Shown piece by piece: positions 46,301 through 56,300 of a stretch of DNA of 64,000 nt. A model generated the notes under the pieces. It was given only the letters and a program-made list of their open reading frames with translations. It was not told the DNA's origin and did not search any database. A program made the position numbers and the translations under genes. The DNA is from Thermoanaerobaculia bacterium (lineage in GTDB: Bacteria; Acidobacteriota; Thermoanaerobaculia; UBA5066). Location: assembly GCA_022071945.1 (NCBI GenBank), contig JAJVIN010000017.1, forward strand, positions 95,251 through 159,250, given 5' to 3'. Every line of letters begins with the position of its first letter. The stretch's first letter is position 1.

Positions 46301-48085
46301 CTCCTCGTCTCGTTTACCGACGACAGCAGGGGCAACCCCGATGTCTTCCTCTCGTCCATCGGAATCCGGCAACTGACGAACCGCCCCCCCTCCGCGCAGA
46401 TCGTTTCCCCCGAGGACGGCTTCACCGTCGAGGCTGGAATCCCGGTGACGTTCCGGGGAACGGTCACCGATCCCGACGGAGATCCCCTGACCCTTCAGTG
46501 GACTTTCGGAGACGGGACGAGCGCCTCCGTGCTCGAGCCCCCCGCTCACACGTTCGCCGTGCCCGGAATCCATGTCATCACCCTGATCGCGAAGGACGCC
46601 CCGGGGGCGGCCGCCGCGTCACGGATCACGATCCAAGTCAAAGAGCCCACGGCGGCCGGCACATCCCTCCTCCTCCCCGTCGTTCTCGACGCCCCGGGAG
46701 AGGCGCAAAGCCACTACATCTCCGAGGTGACTCTCGCCTCCCGTTCCCTTGACACTGTCAACGTTCTTCTCGCCTATACGAGCTCTCTCGGGAAGGGATC
46801 GGGATTCGCCCGCCTCGGGCTCGCCCCTGGCCAGATGCGGACGATCCCGGGAATCATCTCGTTCCTGAGAGATCAGGGACTCCCGATTCCGGGCGACGGG
46901 ACGCCCCAGGCAGGGACCCTGCGCGTGACGTTTGATGGGGTCAAGGATTCGTCCACTGTCTTCGCGGGTGTAAGGACCTACACCCATTCCGCCTCGGGCG
47001 GCCCCGGGACCTTCGGCCTGTGGTACGGCGGGGCGGCAGCGGCGAGCTCGACTCTTTCTCTCTTCGGACTCGAAGAGACGGAAGCCGTCCGCTCCAACAT
47101 CGGCCTCGTCAACGCCGGGGAGGATCCCATCACACTCGAGGTCAGGCTCCTGGGGCCGGGAGGAGAGGATCTCGAGACGGTGCACAGAGAAGAGCTCGGT
47201 CCCTACGGCTGGGCGCAGCTGTTGCGGCCCCTGCGGGGCAAGGCCGAGTCGGGCCGGGCCGTCATCACCCGGATATCGGGAACTTCCTCGTTTTCCGCAT
47301 ATGGCGTGCTCAACGACACGGTGACCTCGGATGGCTCCTTCCTGCCGCCCCTCGTCCCGGGGATGACCGGGAGTGCGAACAGACTCATCCCGGTCATCCT
47401 CGACGCACAGGGGGTCACGCACCGGTACCGGACATCGCTGACTCTCTGCAATCTGACGGCGAACCCGCTCTCTCTCCTCCTCGATTACCGTGCCGCCGAG
47501 GGCTACGGCAGCGGATCCGGCACGGTCTCGCTGAACCTTGCGCCGGGAGAGCAGCGGATCATCCCGGATGCCATCGCCTTCCTCCGGGTACAGCTCCCGA
47601 TCGAATCCGATGGGAGAAACGTTGGAGGTTCTCTTCTCATCAGAACTCCGGCCGCAACGCCGCCAGACGGCTTTGCCGCAGGGGCCCGGACATTTGCCGC
47701 GGCCGGGCCGGACGGGACTTTCGGTCTCTTCTATCCGGGGTTGACGCTCGCGGAGTCCGCCGACGGCCCTGTCTTCGTCTACGCCCTGGAAGAGAGCGCG
47801 AGCCAGCGGTCGAACGTTGCGCTCGTCAACTGGGGAGATCAAGGGGATTCGATCACGCTCGAGCTCACGTACCGCGACGCCTCTGGTTCTCCCTTGACTC
47901 CCTCCGTGAGGAGGACACTCCTCCCCGGGGAGTGGTACCAGTTCGATCGTCCTCTGTCCTCCCTGGGAGCGGCCGCGGGATTCGTCAAAGTTGAACGGGT
48001 ATCGGGGAGATCCCGTTTCGTCGCCTACGGGGTGCGCAACGACAACACGACCTCGGACGGGAGCTACATTCTGATGAGCCGCTGA
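43346..48085 (+). CDS. Secreted Asp-box (BNR/sialidase-like) protein with PKD domain and two C-terminal modules
   Basis: 1579 residues from ATG at 43346 (a GTG precedes it). After a signal peptide (MPFFSVFRSGFLAVAVLLPA) comes a Pro/Arg-rich low-complexity stretch. About eleven Asp-box repeats follow (RSTDGGATW, RSTDRGISF, RSTDSGKTY and the like) in two blocks separated by a beta region near 530-620. A PKD domain is at about 1015-1100 (WTFGDGTS). The rest is two copies of the module of about 230 residues that also ends the protein at 3274-7590, each opening with LxPVxLDA and closing with YGVxND..TSDGS. A cell-surface or secreted binding role is likely; no catalytic triad is claimed. Confidence 0.87.
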   Translation: MPFFSVFRSGFLAVAVLLPAVSAAGSEPSRPLPDVPRRLSDPPCRADLCGADLVAAEEFLGPGASGPSRPRSAFPERRTKGAFPAASAPAGTRSPRTGFSAPGQNTRVNDPSMDETGHTNSQTSIAVAGSRILIGFNDASPNAAGYAFSTDAGASFSHRRLPAQAVAPLGDAFVAFGPSGEAYLATLIENSWGASSVGVARSMDGGATFGPLVDAAEKIVDALDLQDQPRIAVDTAASSPRKGYIYLTWTYLLQGLYPTILFCRSRDGGATFESHWQMSRLDGVSVGSPVLSVAPNGDVYLAYEDAHISPAAITFLRSTDGGATWSSPKTVATFTPLSILTGGSSVAADSYPAMAVDGKGVIHIAWAAPSSSTRIDRSDIFYSRSTDRGISFSTPRKVNDDATATTQAFPAIAATSDGYVGITWSDRRNDPVHDGYNDRYMTISPDGGVTFGNNFRVTDQSSTYGPSERQLSRGYHGAFDGIAADSDTFYLSWSDERGTDPDVYFTKVPKTASATSAGFGLVPDEPQVTIRAGESVSLGLSTFSEGDFRGPLTLSASIPVEGLSSSYEKATVNAGGSTRLTLSSSAFATPGDHVLTLSASADGMKRSTTLRLTVLPASRTLGSPTNLTRTPGFTSGMGVIRDPAGRLHLLFEDDSLAVSGMDIFYLRSTDEGLSFSSARKLNEAGSAGLESALAADGAGRVLAVWAGRRSGDTSTRVFVARSTDGGATFSASVPVSPAGHEARFPAVALDGAGNALIAYFQVGSNPSTLETMRSTDGGASFAAPSRVPDIDAAQISRPALAFDSKGTAFLGYTAQIGTVLSSARVAVAQKGQAFQSIVVVSEPSRANAFGTEVAVGPDDNVAVAYYARLVSPDLESNREIFFTRSTDSGKTYSTPVNVSGNPGQSSFPAIAVEPSGAISIAWEDTSDNNQADVFLSRSTDAGRTFSQPLNVSATPGLSGSVANPLAVVPVGGSGRTLVVPGAGESLLVSFTDDSRGNPDVFLSSIGIRQLTNRPPSAQIVSPEDGFTVEAGIPVTFRGTVTDPDGDPLTLQWTFGDGTSASVLEPPAHTFAVPGIHVITLIAKDAPGAAAASRITIQVKEPTAAGTSLLLPVVLDAPGEAQSHYISEVTLASRSLDTVNVLLAYTSSLGKGSGFARLGLAPGQMRTIPGIISFLRDQGLPIPGDGTPQAGTLRVTFDGVKDSSTVFAGVRTYTHSASGGPGTFGLWYGGAAAASSTLSLFGLEETEAVRSNIGLVNAGEDPITLEVRLLGPGGEDLETVHREELGPYGWAQLLRPLRGKAESGRAVITRISGTSSFSAYGVLNDTVTSDGSFLPPLVPGMTGSANRLIPVILDAQGVTHRYRTSLTLCNLTANPLSLLLDYRAAEGYGSGSGTVSLNLAPGEQRIIPDAIAFLRVQLPIESDGRNVGGSLLIRTPAATPPDGFAAGARTFAAAGPDGTFGLFYPGLTLAESADGPVFVYALEESASQRSNVALVNWGDQGDSITLELTYRDASGSPLTPSVRRTLLPGEWYQFDRPLSSLGAAAGFVKVERVSGRSRFVAYGVRNDNTTSDGSYILMSR

Positions 48086-48092
48086 ATCGAGT

Positions 48093-48123
48093 CCGGGCAG
48101 AGCCCGTTCGAACGGGAGCCCGG
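48093..48123. terminator. Bidirectional hairpin between convergent genes
   Basis: The perfect 14-bp palindrome cccgttcgaacggg (48103-48116) is extended by an outer stem (ccgggc / gcccgg) after a short internal bulge. It fills the 40-bp gap between the stops at 48085 and 48126, a likely shared terminator. Confidence 0.5.
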
Positions 48124-48125
48124 GA

Positions 48126-49937
48126 TCACTCTCCGATCGAGACGACCGAGTTGTCCTGCTGCTTTCGGAGCTCGCGGATGCGGGCGCGGTCGGGCATGAA
48201 GTCAGGGTCCAGCAGGACGACGCCGCCCGGATTCCCGATCCCCGTCTTCTCCAATCCCCGCCAGAACGCCCAGAGTCCGGAGATCTCCCGCTCTCGCTGC
48301 TGGGTGGTCCCCTGCGGGTCGAAGTCCGGGAGGCCCTCCCCCGCGCCGGCCCTCTCGAGAGTCGCGCGGAGCTCCCTCCAGGCCATCCCGCGAAGGGACG
48401 GATAGGTCTCCTCGAGGGCGACGAGGAGCCACGGAACCGTCCACAGCTTCTCGCGAGGGCTCGCGCCCGGGATGTCGGCCGACCCCAGAGAGCAGATCGC
48501 GATCGCCCTCTGAACCACGTCTCCAGCCAGAAGCGCCCGGACAGCCTCCGAAATCTCGCCGCGGCCAGGGGGCGGCTCGGAAGCGTCCCGCTCCTTGCCG
48601 CCGAAATGGTCGTGCATCCGCGCCGCCGCCCAGCCCAGACCCTTCTCGACGTGACAGACCGTGCAGGCCTCCGGCATGTCGAATCTCCAGGCTCGCGACG
48701 GATCCGGCTTCTGGATCCGGTGAGTCCGGTGCGCCATCAGGAGGCCGAATGTGGTCCGGGGCATGTGGCAGGCGTAGCAGTTGCTGCCACTGCTGCCCGC
48801 GAGGTGCCGCGTGTGAGCGGTGATGTTCTGGGTGATCCCCCCGTGACAGGGAGCGCAGGCCTTCGGCCCGCGCTTCTCGGGTTCGATCATTCCACTCGGA
48901 TCTCCGCCGTGGGGTTCGTGACAGGAGAAGCAGGTCAGATTCCCCTTCTGGTAGTCCTTGCTCTGGAGCAAGCCTTGGTACTCGTAGGCCGAGAGCCTCG
49001 CGGTTCCGTCCTTCCAGAAGCGCGCGGAGAAATCGACCGGCCCATAGCGGGCGCCCCGCCAGAGAGGGGTCGTGTACTGGTTGAGGTCTTGCCCCGGAAC
49101 GAAGGGATCGCCGGCCGACATGAGGTCCCGGATCTTCTCCGGGGGGTTCGGGAGCCGCTGTCCGTGGCAGCGTCCGCAGACCTGGACTTGGCGGTCTTTC
49201 GGGAGGCGGTCGGGAGCCACGATCGTCGGATCGGGCCATCCCGTCTTTTTCAGGAGCGTCCGGCGAAGCCAGCTCGCGTTCTTGTCGACGTGCAGCCCGC
49301 CGGGGCCGTGGCACGCCTCACAGGCGATCCCGAGCTCGGCCACCCGGCTCGAGAACGTCTCCTTCTTCCAGTCATAGCCAGGATCTGGCCGGGTGTTGTG
49401 GCAGAAGATGCAGTTGCCATCCCAGAGGGAATAGTGCTGGGAAAACGGAGCCGAGTCCGGATCGAGAAAGCCTCCGTTCAGATGAAACCAGCTCTTTTCC
49501 TGGATGTTCCAGGCCAGGGGCAGCCGGACGTGCCGGTCACCCCTTCGCGTCACGTACTGCTGGTAGCGATGGGATCCCACCGTCCGGACGACCTCGAACT
49601 CCTCGCGGGTGCCGGCCTCATTCTCCGTCTCGATGAAGAACTTGCCATCGCGCTTGCGGAAGTGCGACGTCACTCCGGCGAAGGAGTGGCTGCGATCCGA
49701 GAAGTCGCCAACGACGGAAGTCTCCGAGGCGGGCTGGGTCATGGTGCGGTGGTAGGTCTGATGCCACGTCGCATATCGCTCTTCGTGACAGCCGAAGCAG
49801 GAGCGGGACCCCTCGTAGCGGACGGTACCGAGGTCCACCTTGGACTTCAGGTCCACGACGGCGTGGAGGACCACGCCTCCACACAGCGTCAGAGACGCCG
49901 CGAGGCCCAGGGCCGTTCCCTTCATCCAGGTCTTCAT
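48126..49937 (-). CDS. Octaheme c-type cytochrome, exported
   Basis: 603 residues from ATG at 49937 (AGAGGTG upstream as SD). A signal peptide or anchor (MKTWMKGTALGLAASLTL) precedes eight CxxCH haem sites, in order CFGCH (47-51), CIFCH, CEACH, CGRCH, CFSCH, CAPCH, CYACH and CTVCH. The opening CHEERYATWHQTYH and the CEACHGPGGLHV block resemble the cytochrome c554/NapC-associated multihaem family. The last 150 residues are haem-free and helical, similar to TPR/HEAT tails seen in such proteins. It would work in the periplasm as an electron carrier or reductase; the substrate is unknown. No cytochrome maturation genes are nearby. Confidence 0.88.
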   Translation of the reverse strand: MKTWMKGTALGLAASLTLCGGVVLHAVVDLKSKVDLGTVRYEGSRSCFGCHEERYATWHQTYHRTMTQPASETSVVGDFSDRSHSFAGVTSHFRKRDGKFFIETENEAGTREEFEVVRTVGSHRYQQYVTRRGDRHVRLPLAWNIQEKSWFHLNGGFLDPDSAPFSQHYSLWDGNCIFCHNTRPDPGYDWKKETFSSRVAELGIACEACHGPGGLHVDKNASWLRRTLLKKTGWPDPTIVAPDRLPKDRQVQVCGRCHGQRLPNPPEKIRDLMSAGDPFVPGQDLNQYTTPLWRGARYGPVDFSARFWKDGTARLSAYEYQGLLQSKDYQKGNLTCFSCHEPHGGDPSGMIEPEKRGPKACAPCHGGITQNITAHTRHLAGSSGSNCYACHMPRTTFGLLMAHRTHRIQKPDPSRAWRFDMPEACTVCHVEKGLGWAAARMHDHFGGKERDASEPPPGRGEISEAVRALLAGDVVQRAIAICSLGSADIPGASPREKLWTVPWLLVALEETYPSLRGMAWRELRATLERAGAGEGLPDFDPQGTTQQREREISGLWAFWRGLEKTGIGNPGGVVLLDPDFMPDRARIRELRKQQDNSVVSIGE

Positions 49938-50112
49938 CCCCGACACCTCTTCCTCCGCCAGAACTGAAACGAGATCGCCTCGACTCACTGGCGCCGCGAA
50001 CCTCTCGCTCCTGCCTTCCGGCCGCGAGCTTACCCGGTGGGAGCACTGTCCGGGACCCGTTTGCGACCCCGTCTTGCGGAGAGTGAGGAAGGGTCCAGTC
50101 AGTATCGACAAG

Positions 50113-50333
50113 AAGGCCCCCTCTCGGGAGAGGGGGCCGGTTGTTCTTCGTTCCCTTCTCCCCCAGGGAGAAGGTGGCGCGCCAGAAGCTGGCGCGCCAG
50201 CCGCAGCTGGCGCGTGACCGCCGGATGAGGGCTCAAGGTGAAAGCCCGTGAGTCCGGCCAAAGTCACCGGGTGAGGTCCGTGGAGGCCCTCACCCGGCCT
50301 TCGGCCACCCTCTCCCGCACCATGCGGGAGAGG
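50113..50333. repeat. Palindromic intergenic repeat, copy A
   Basis: A run of hairpin-forming segments: ggccccctctcgg/gagagggggcc, then cccttctccc/gggagaagg, then a tggcgcgccag tandem (50173-50213), and finally ctctcccgc/gcgggagag (50310-50333). Most of it recurs in the same order at 57301-57500 (copy B). REP-like, no coding capacity. It sits immediately 3' of the large SLH-protein gene, so it may also end its transcript. The remaining gap 49938-50112 shows no gene and must hold the cytochrome promoter. Confidence 0.7.
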
Positions 50334-50343
50334 GAAGTCGGCG

Positions 50344-53300
50344 TTACGGCATCGGCACCAGGCCCAGCGTCCTCGCCAGGAACTCGCCGATCTGGGCACG
50401 CGTCACCGCGTCATTCGGACAGAACTTCAGGTTGCTCCCAGGAGCCCCCGAGCACCCGGCCGTGATCCGGTCCACGAACGCCACGTTCGCTTCCCGCCGC
50501 GGCCAGCCCGCCACGTCCATCACTCCGCCAGCATCCGTCCATCCCTTGCACGCCGGGTACGCCACCGCGCACCCAGGATCCGTCTCTCCAACCGTCGAGA
50601 GAAGCGTGTTCAGGACGCCCGTCTGCCTCAACCGCTCGATGAACGTCACCATCTCCGCGCGGGTCACATTGTTGTTCGGGTTGAAACACAGTCCCTCTGC
50701 GCACGGCGATCCTTGCGTCACGCCCCACGCCTTGATCCAGTGAATCGCCAGCCAGTTCGGATGACTGCACGCAACATCCGGGAAGTCCGTCGATCCCGCT
50801 CCACTCGGTGTACACGTCGCCGACGGCAGCCCCGTACTCCGGTACCGCCAGAACTGGTAGCTCTTCGCCAGGTACTCCGCCATCCACGCTCTCGGCACGT
50901 TCGTATTCGGCATGTACTGAGGTCCAGGCGTCCCACTCGAGAAGTCCGCCTCCATGATCCCGGCGTCCGCCATCCGCGCCGACGACAGGTAGTAGTAGTC
51001 GCTCTCCGTCACGTCCGTGAACGCTCGCAGCGCCATCGCCTGCAACAGGCGTCCCTCTTCAAGCCCAGACACCGTCACGCCCACGTCGTACCGTCCCGCC
51101 GGCGCCGCCGGGTTCCCGATCAGGGTCGCCTGCAGCTGCGTCGGGTTCGAGAACGAGTTCGTGAAGATCGCCGGAACCAGTGTCCCAGCCTCCGCATCCT
51201 GGTAGTCCGTGAACAGCTGCATCCCGGCCGTGAACCCACTGCCCGATAGCGTCACCGTCCCCGTCTCCCACCGGTTGAAGAAGCTCGGTGCAAACCCCGT
51301 CGCTCCAAACGGTGTCCCCGCCGTCGTGAAGCTGTTCGTCGAAGACGTTGCCACCGCGGCCGACCCGCAAACAGGCACCGCCACCACCTTCCAGTAGTAC
51401 GTCGCGCCAGCCGACACCGGCACCGCAACCGAGTTCTGCGGAGCCTCCACCACGTCGTACCGAGTCAGGCTCCCCGAGCTCGTCCCCAGGTACACGTCGT
51501 AGTGCGCCGTCCCGGCCACCGGTGTCCACACCAGCGTCGCCGTCGACCCCACCCCCGTCGCCCCGTTCGCCGGGCTCGTCAGGACCGGGGCCGCTCCCGT
51601 CCACGGGCAGCTGCCCGCCACGAACGACTGCACCGAAGACGGCACGCTGCCGCATCCGTTGCGAGCCACCACCTTCCAGTAATACGTCACGCCGCTCACC
51701 CACGACGGGATGAAGGCCTCGAAGTTGTTCGTCTGCCCCGAGAAGATCAGCTTCTCCGGCGGGTTCACCGTATCCAGGTACACGTCGTAATACGTCCCGC
51801 CAGCGTGCGTCCACGATACGAACGCTCCGCTGTACGTACTCCCGTTCGACGGGATCATCGGAACCGGCGCCGAGGGCAGTGTCTGGATCGGAATCGTCTT
51901 CGTCCCGACGTTCGGACACCCGTCCTTCGTCACCGTCACCGTCAACACCACGTTCCCCGACGCGTTCGCCGTGAACGTGACGCTGTTCGTCCCGGTTCCC
52001 GCCGTGATCGTCCCGCCCGTGATCGCCCACGCGTACGTCGTCCCGGCTCCGCCATCCGGCACCGAGGCCACGTTCCCCGTAGACGAGAAGCACACCCCGT
52101 CAGCAGCCGTGATCACGGCCGACGGCACCGGCTTCACCACGAAGGCCGCGATTCCCGTCGACGTCCCGCCCGCGCACTTGCTGTCGGACAAAGACACCAC
52201 CGAGAAGGCCTGGTTGAACGTCGGGCTCACCGTCCGCGTCGCCGGCGAGGCCCCCGCGATCTGGACCATCCCGTCGTTCCACGTGATCGTCCACGGGGCC
52301 GTCCCCGTCAGCGCCACGCTCACGACTGACGATGTCCCAGCGCAGATCGTCCCGCCGCCCGAAACCGTGCCCGTCGGGCGTGGATTCACCGTCACGAGAG
52401 CCGATCCCGTCCCCGTCCCGGCGCACCCGTTGGCGCCCGACACCGCCGTGATCGTGTAGGTCGTCGTCACCGCCGGGGACACCACGCGTGTCGCCGGTGA
52501 CGCCGCGATGCCGCTCTGGACGAATCCGTCCGACCACGTCAGGCTCCATGGACCGACTCCCGTCAGCGCCACGGAGAGCGTCGTGCTCTCGCCCGCGCAC
52601 AGGGTCGCGCCGCCCGTGAGCGTCGCCCCCGCCGCGTTCGCCGTCGTGTTGACGTTCAGGGTGGCCTGGACGGTATTCGTACCGTCGTAGGCCTGGAGGG
52701 TTGCCGTCTCACCGGTGGGGAGAGCCGTGCAGGAGGCAAAGACGTCGGCCGTCACGGCCCATGTGTTCGCAACCGTCGGACTCAGGACGAAGTTGGAAAG
52801 CAAAAGACCGGCAGTCGCGCTCGGCACCGAGAAGACCAGCGTCGGAGGCGCGGTGTCGGTATCCGTCACTGTCGCGATCTGGAGGTTCGTCGTCGCGCCG
52901 CGAGGCACCGTGATTCCGCCGGGGGTCGGCGTGACCGTGGGGGCCTGGTTCGTCACCGTGACGCAGCACGTCGTGACGGACGTCGTGATGTTGATGGCCC
53001 AGCCAGTCGCAAGCGAACCGTTATCCAAGCTTCCAAAATCGTCGACAATGTAGAGGCTCCACGTTCCATTTGGATTGGTCCCGATGAAGTCGCTCAGCGC
53101 GGCTCCATAAGGTCCGGGCGGCGCTGTGTTGAACGTGTCTCCCGCACCGCTGTTGGTGGGCTTGTAGCTCGCCCCGTTCGTGATCGAACCGCTCGGTATT
53201 GCACCGGCGGCGGCGTCGTCGAGAGTGAAACTCACGCTAGCCTGGTTCCCGCTCGGCCCGGCGTCGGACATGATGATCACCTTCTGCCCCGCAGGCCCAA

Positions 53301-56300
53301 CGAGAAGCATGTCGACGTCGGCCGACCATGCGTGCGCGTAGCCGTTCAGGCTCACGGTCACCTTCGAAACCATTCCGGTCAGGCCCGAGACCACGATGCT
53401 CGACGGGAAGGGATTCGCGGACTGAATGCCGCCAGCCACAGCGCCAGGAATCGTGATCGGGGTAGTGTTCGCAAACGCTGTCGGGCCAGACTGCGATGTC
53501 ACGCCCGTGTTGAGGGTGCGAACGATGTTCGGGTAGGTCGCAGCACCATCGGCGAGTGTGAACGTCGCGGTAACCTGCTGTCCACACGTCAAGGCGTTGC
53601 TGACCTGGAACGTGAAGTCGCGGCAGACCGTTGCGGCAGCGGCCACGGCGCCGTAGTTCTGGCTCGATCCGGCGACAACGCCGCCGCCCGCCTGCAAGGT
53701 TGCCACGAGGTTGGTCGTGCCGGCTCCACCCGTGTTCTGGATGCAGAGCGAGTAGGTGACCGTTTCGCCCGGATCCGGCACGCCATTGGACGGGGCGGTA
53801 CAGGATTCACCTGTCTGTTGCGTGAAGGTCGTCGCACCGAGGATTGGCACCGCGCATGCGCACGTGATGGGTCCAGCTGGAAGTCCCGGAAGAGTGATCG
53901 TGTCGATCGCCCAGCCCGTGCTGGCGGTAGTGCTATCAGACCCCATCCGCCAGCGGAGCTTGATGGGCTGCCCGCCGGCCGCTGGGGGCATCGTGAGAGT
54001 GGTATTCCGGTACAGTCCCGAGGTGGTTCCGATGAAGGCCTGACGCCCACCCAGCGGGTTCCCGAAGGAACTCGAGATCGTCCCACTGTAGCCGTTCAGA
54101 GTGAAGACACCTCCCGCGGCCACGATGTCCTGGTAGGTGTTCGAGAGGACGTTCGCGCTTCCAATCGCGATCTCGAGGACGCCACCGTCGTAAGCCGGAG
54201 TTTCGAAGGCGTACCGGTGGTAGAAGCTCAGCGTGTTGCTTCCCGCCGGCAGATTGATCACGGGGCTGTAGATACTCTTGTCAGAGACACCGGCGGGATC
54301 GTCGATGAACGCGAAGTTCGGGCTGGTGTTGGAAGTAAACCCGCCTGCGTTGGTCGAAGTCACCCAGCCGGCGGCACCCGGGCCGCTGGCCGTTGTCGTC
54401 CAGCCTGGTGGCAGGGCTGGGGCCGTGACTGTGTCGAAGCTCTCCGCACCGGTCACCGCCTGTGCGCCGGTCGTCAGGGTCCTGACCACGTTGGGGAACG
54501 TTGTTGCACCATCCGCGAGCGTGAACGTCGCGGTAACAGCGGCGGTGCAAAGGACGCCGGGGCTCACCTGGAAGGTGAAGTCGCGGCACACGGCCGGCCC
54601 AGCGGCCGTCACGACGCCGTAGTTCTGGCTGGAGCCAGCAACAACTCCGCCTCCCGCCTGAAGGTTGACGACGAGATTCGCGGTGTTGGCGTTCCCGGTG
54701 TTGGCGAGACAGAGACTGTAGGTCACAGTCTCACCTGGATCGGGCGTCGAATTCGCCGGGATGCAGGACTCGGCCGTTTGCGTAAAGGTGGTCGAGCCGA
54801 TGACGGCTACGCCATTCAAGAGGAAGTTGACGGTGACCGTCGCTCCCGCCCCCACGTTGCCGGACGAGAGAGTTGCCGATGAGTAGCCGGCGGCGGTGGC
54901 GGTGACGTTGTAGGTGGCGGAGGAGGGAACGACGATCGAATACGTCCCCGTTCCATCGGTGAAGGTGCTGAAGCCTCCGGGAATGGTGACGCTCGCACCC
55001 ACGATCGCCGCGTTCGTGGCCGCGTTCTTGACGGTTCCGGTGATCGTGCCGGTCGAGGCCGCGCACCCCGGATACTTGAAGGCGGCGACGCGGGTCTGCC
55101 AGGGTGCGGAACCGGTCGTCTGGACGTACTCAGTCGTATACCAGAACGTGCAGTCATCGGCCGGGTCGATGCCCATCATCGAGTAGTCGCCCCAGCGGGC
55201 CGCCGAATGCGTCTGGGCTCCAGTACCCGCCATGATGACGGACTCCGCCTGCGTCATGGAGCCGTCGGCGGGATCCGCTCCCAACTTTCCAGTGATGGCG
55301 ATCGAAGGGAACTGCCCGGCCCCGGCGCCCGAGGTGCTGTAACCGAGGGCGATGTTCCCCTGGCCATCCTGCGAGATGCTCCCCATCCAGCGATGGAGGG
55401 TGTCGGCGGGGGCGTACGTCCCCTGCTGCCGGACCGCCCAGGTCGCGCCTGTTTTCTGCAACTCGTACCAGCGAACGCCCGCGCGGCCCGAACCCGCATC
55501 CACCGTGTGGTTGAACACGAGGCGCTGGTCGCCAGAGAAGTTCCTGTAGGCGGCACGGTACATGGCCCTGTCCCCGATCGCGTCGAGTTTCTGGGTGGTT
55601 GTCGCCGTCGGCTGGTCGATGCACGTGCGCGTTTGCGCGATCGTGCAGGGCATCAAGTTGAAGTTGCTCACCGTCAGCGTTTCGTTCGGCTGCCCGGAGA
55701 GACCGAACGACGAGGTCGGTGTCGGGCTCACCGACCAGTCCACGGTGAAGTACCAGATTCGGATCGCGTCATTCGGCGGGAGATAGGACGAGTCGTCCAC
55801 CTCGACGAACACACCCGGAGCCGCCGCGGGCGGCGGGCTCGCGCCGTCAAGGTCGGCGGGAAGCATGCCGCCGAAGTTCGAGTTCGCGGAGAGGAGGTCG
55901 TAGTAAACCGCTCGCGCCGGTTGACCGAGGACCATCTTGTCCTTCTCAAACGCGGCGACTCCGGCGCCTCCCCAGCTGTTTCCAACAAACTGGTTCACGG
56001 TGACGAAGTAGGAGTTGGGCCACACGCCCCACTTGGGGTAGTCCGGGAATTTGTTCGCGGGCCAGTCAAATGCGTATCGATTCCATGTGCCGGTCGGGTC
56101 ATTCGTCGTCGATACCGCCACGCACAGTTTGTAGGGCGCCGAGCCCGAAGTGAACTGCGACATCACCCAACGCTGCGACAGCGGGTCGTAGAGCGTGATC
56201 GGGTCCCCCGCGTTCTCGGACTGGCACGCTCCACCAAAGCCGGACCAGATCGTGTTCCCGGCTGCGGGGCCAAACACCACTGTCCCCGCCCGGTTGTAGA

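Noticed and set aside
46619-47842. A 407-codon open frame on the minus strand inside the second Asp-box gene.
   Set aside because: Antisense to the conserved C-terminal modules and without motifs.
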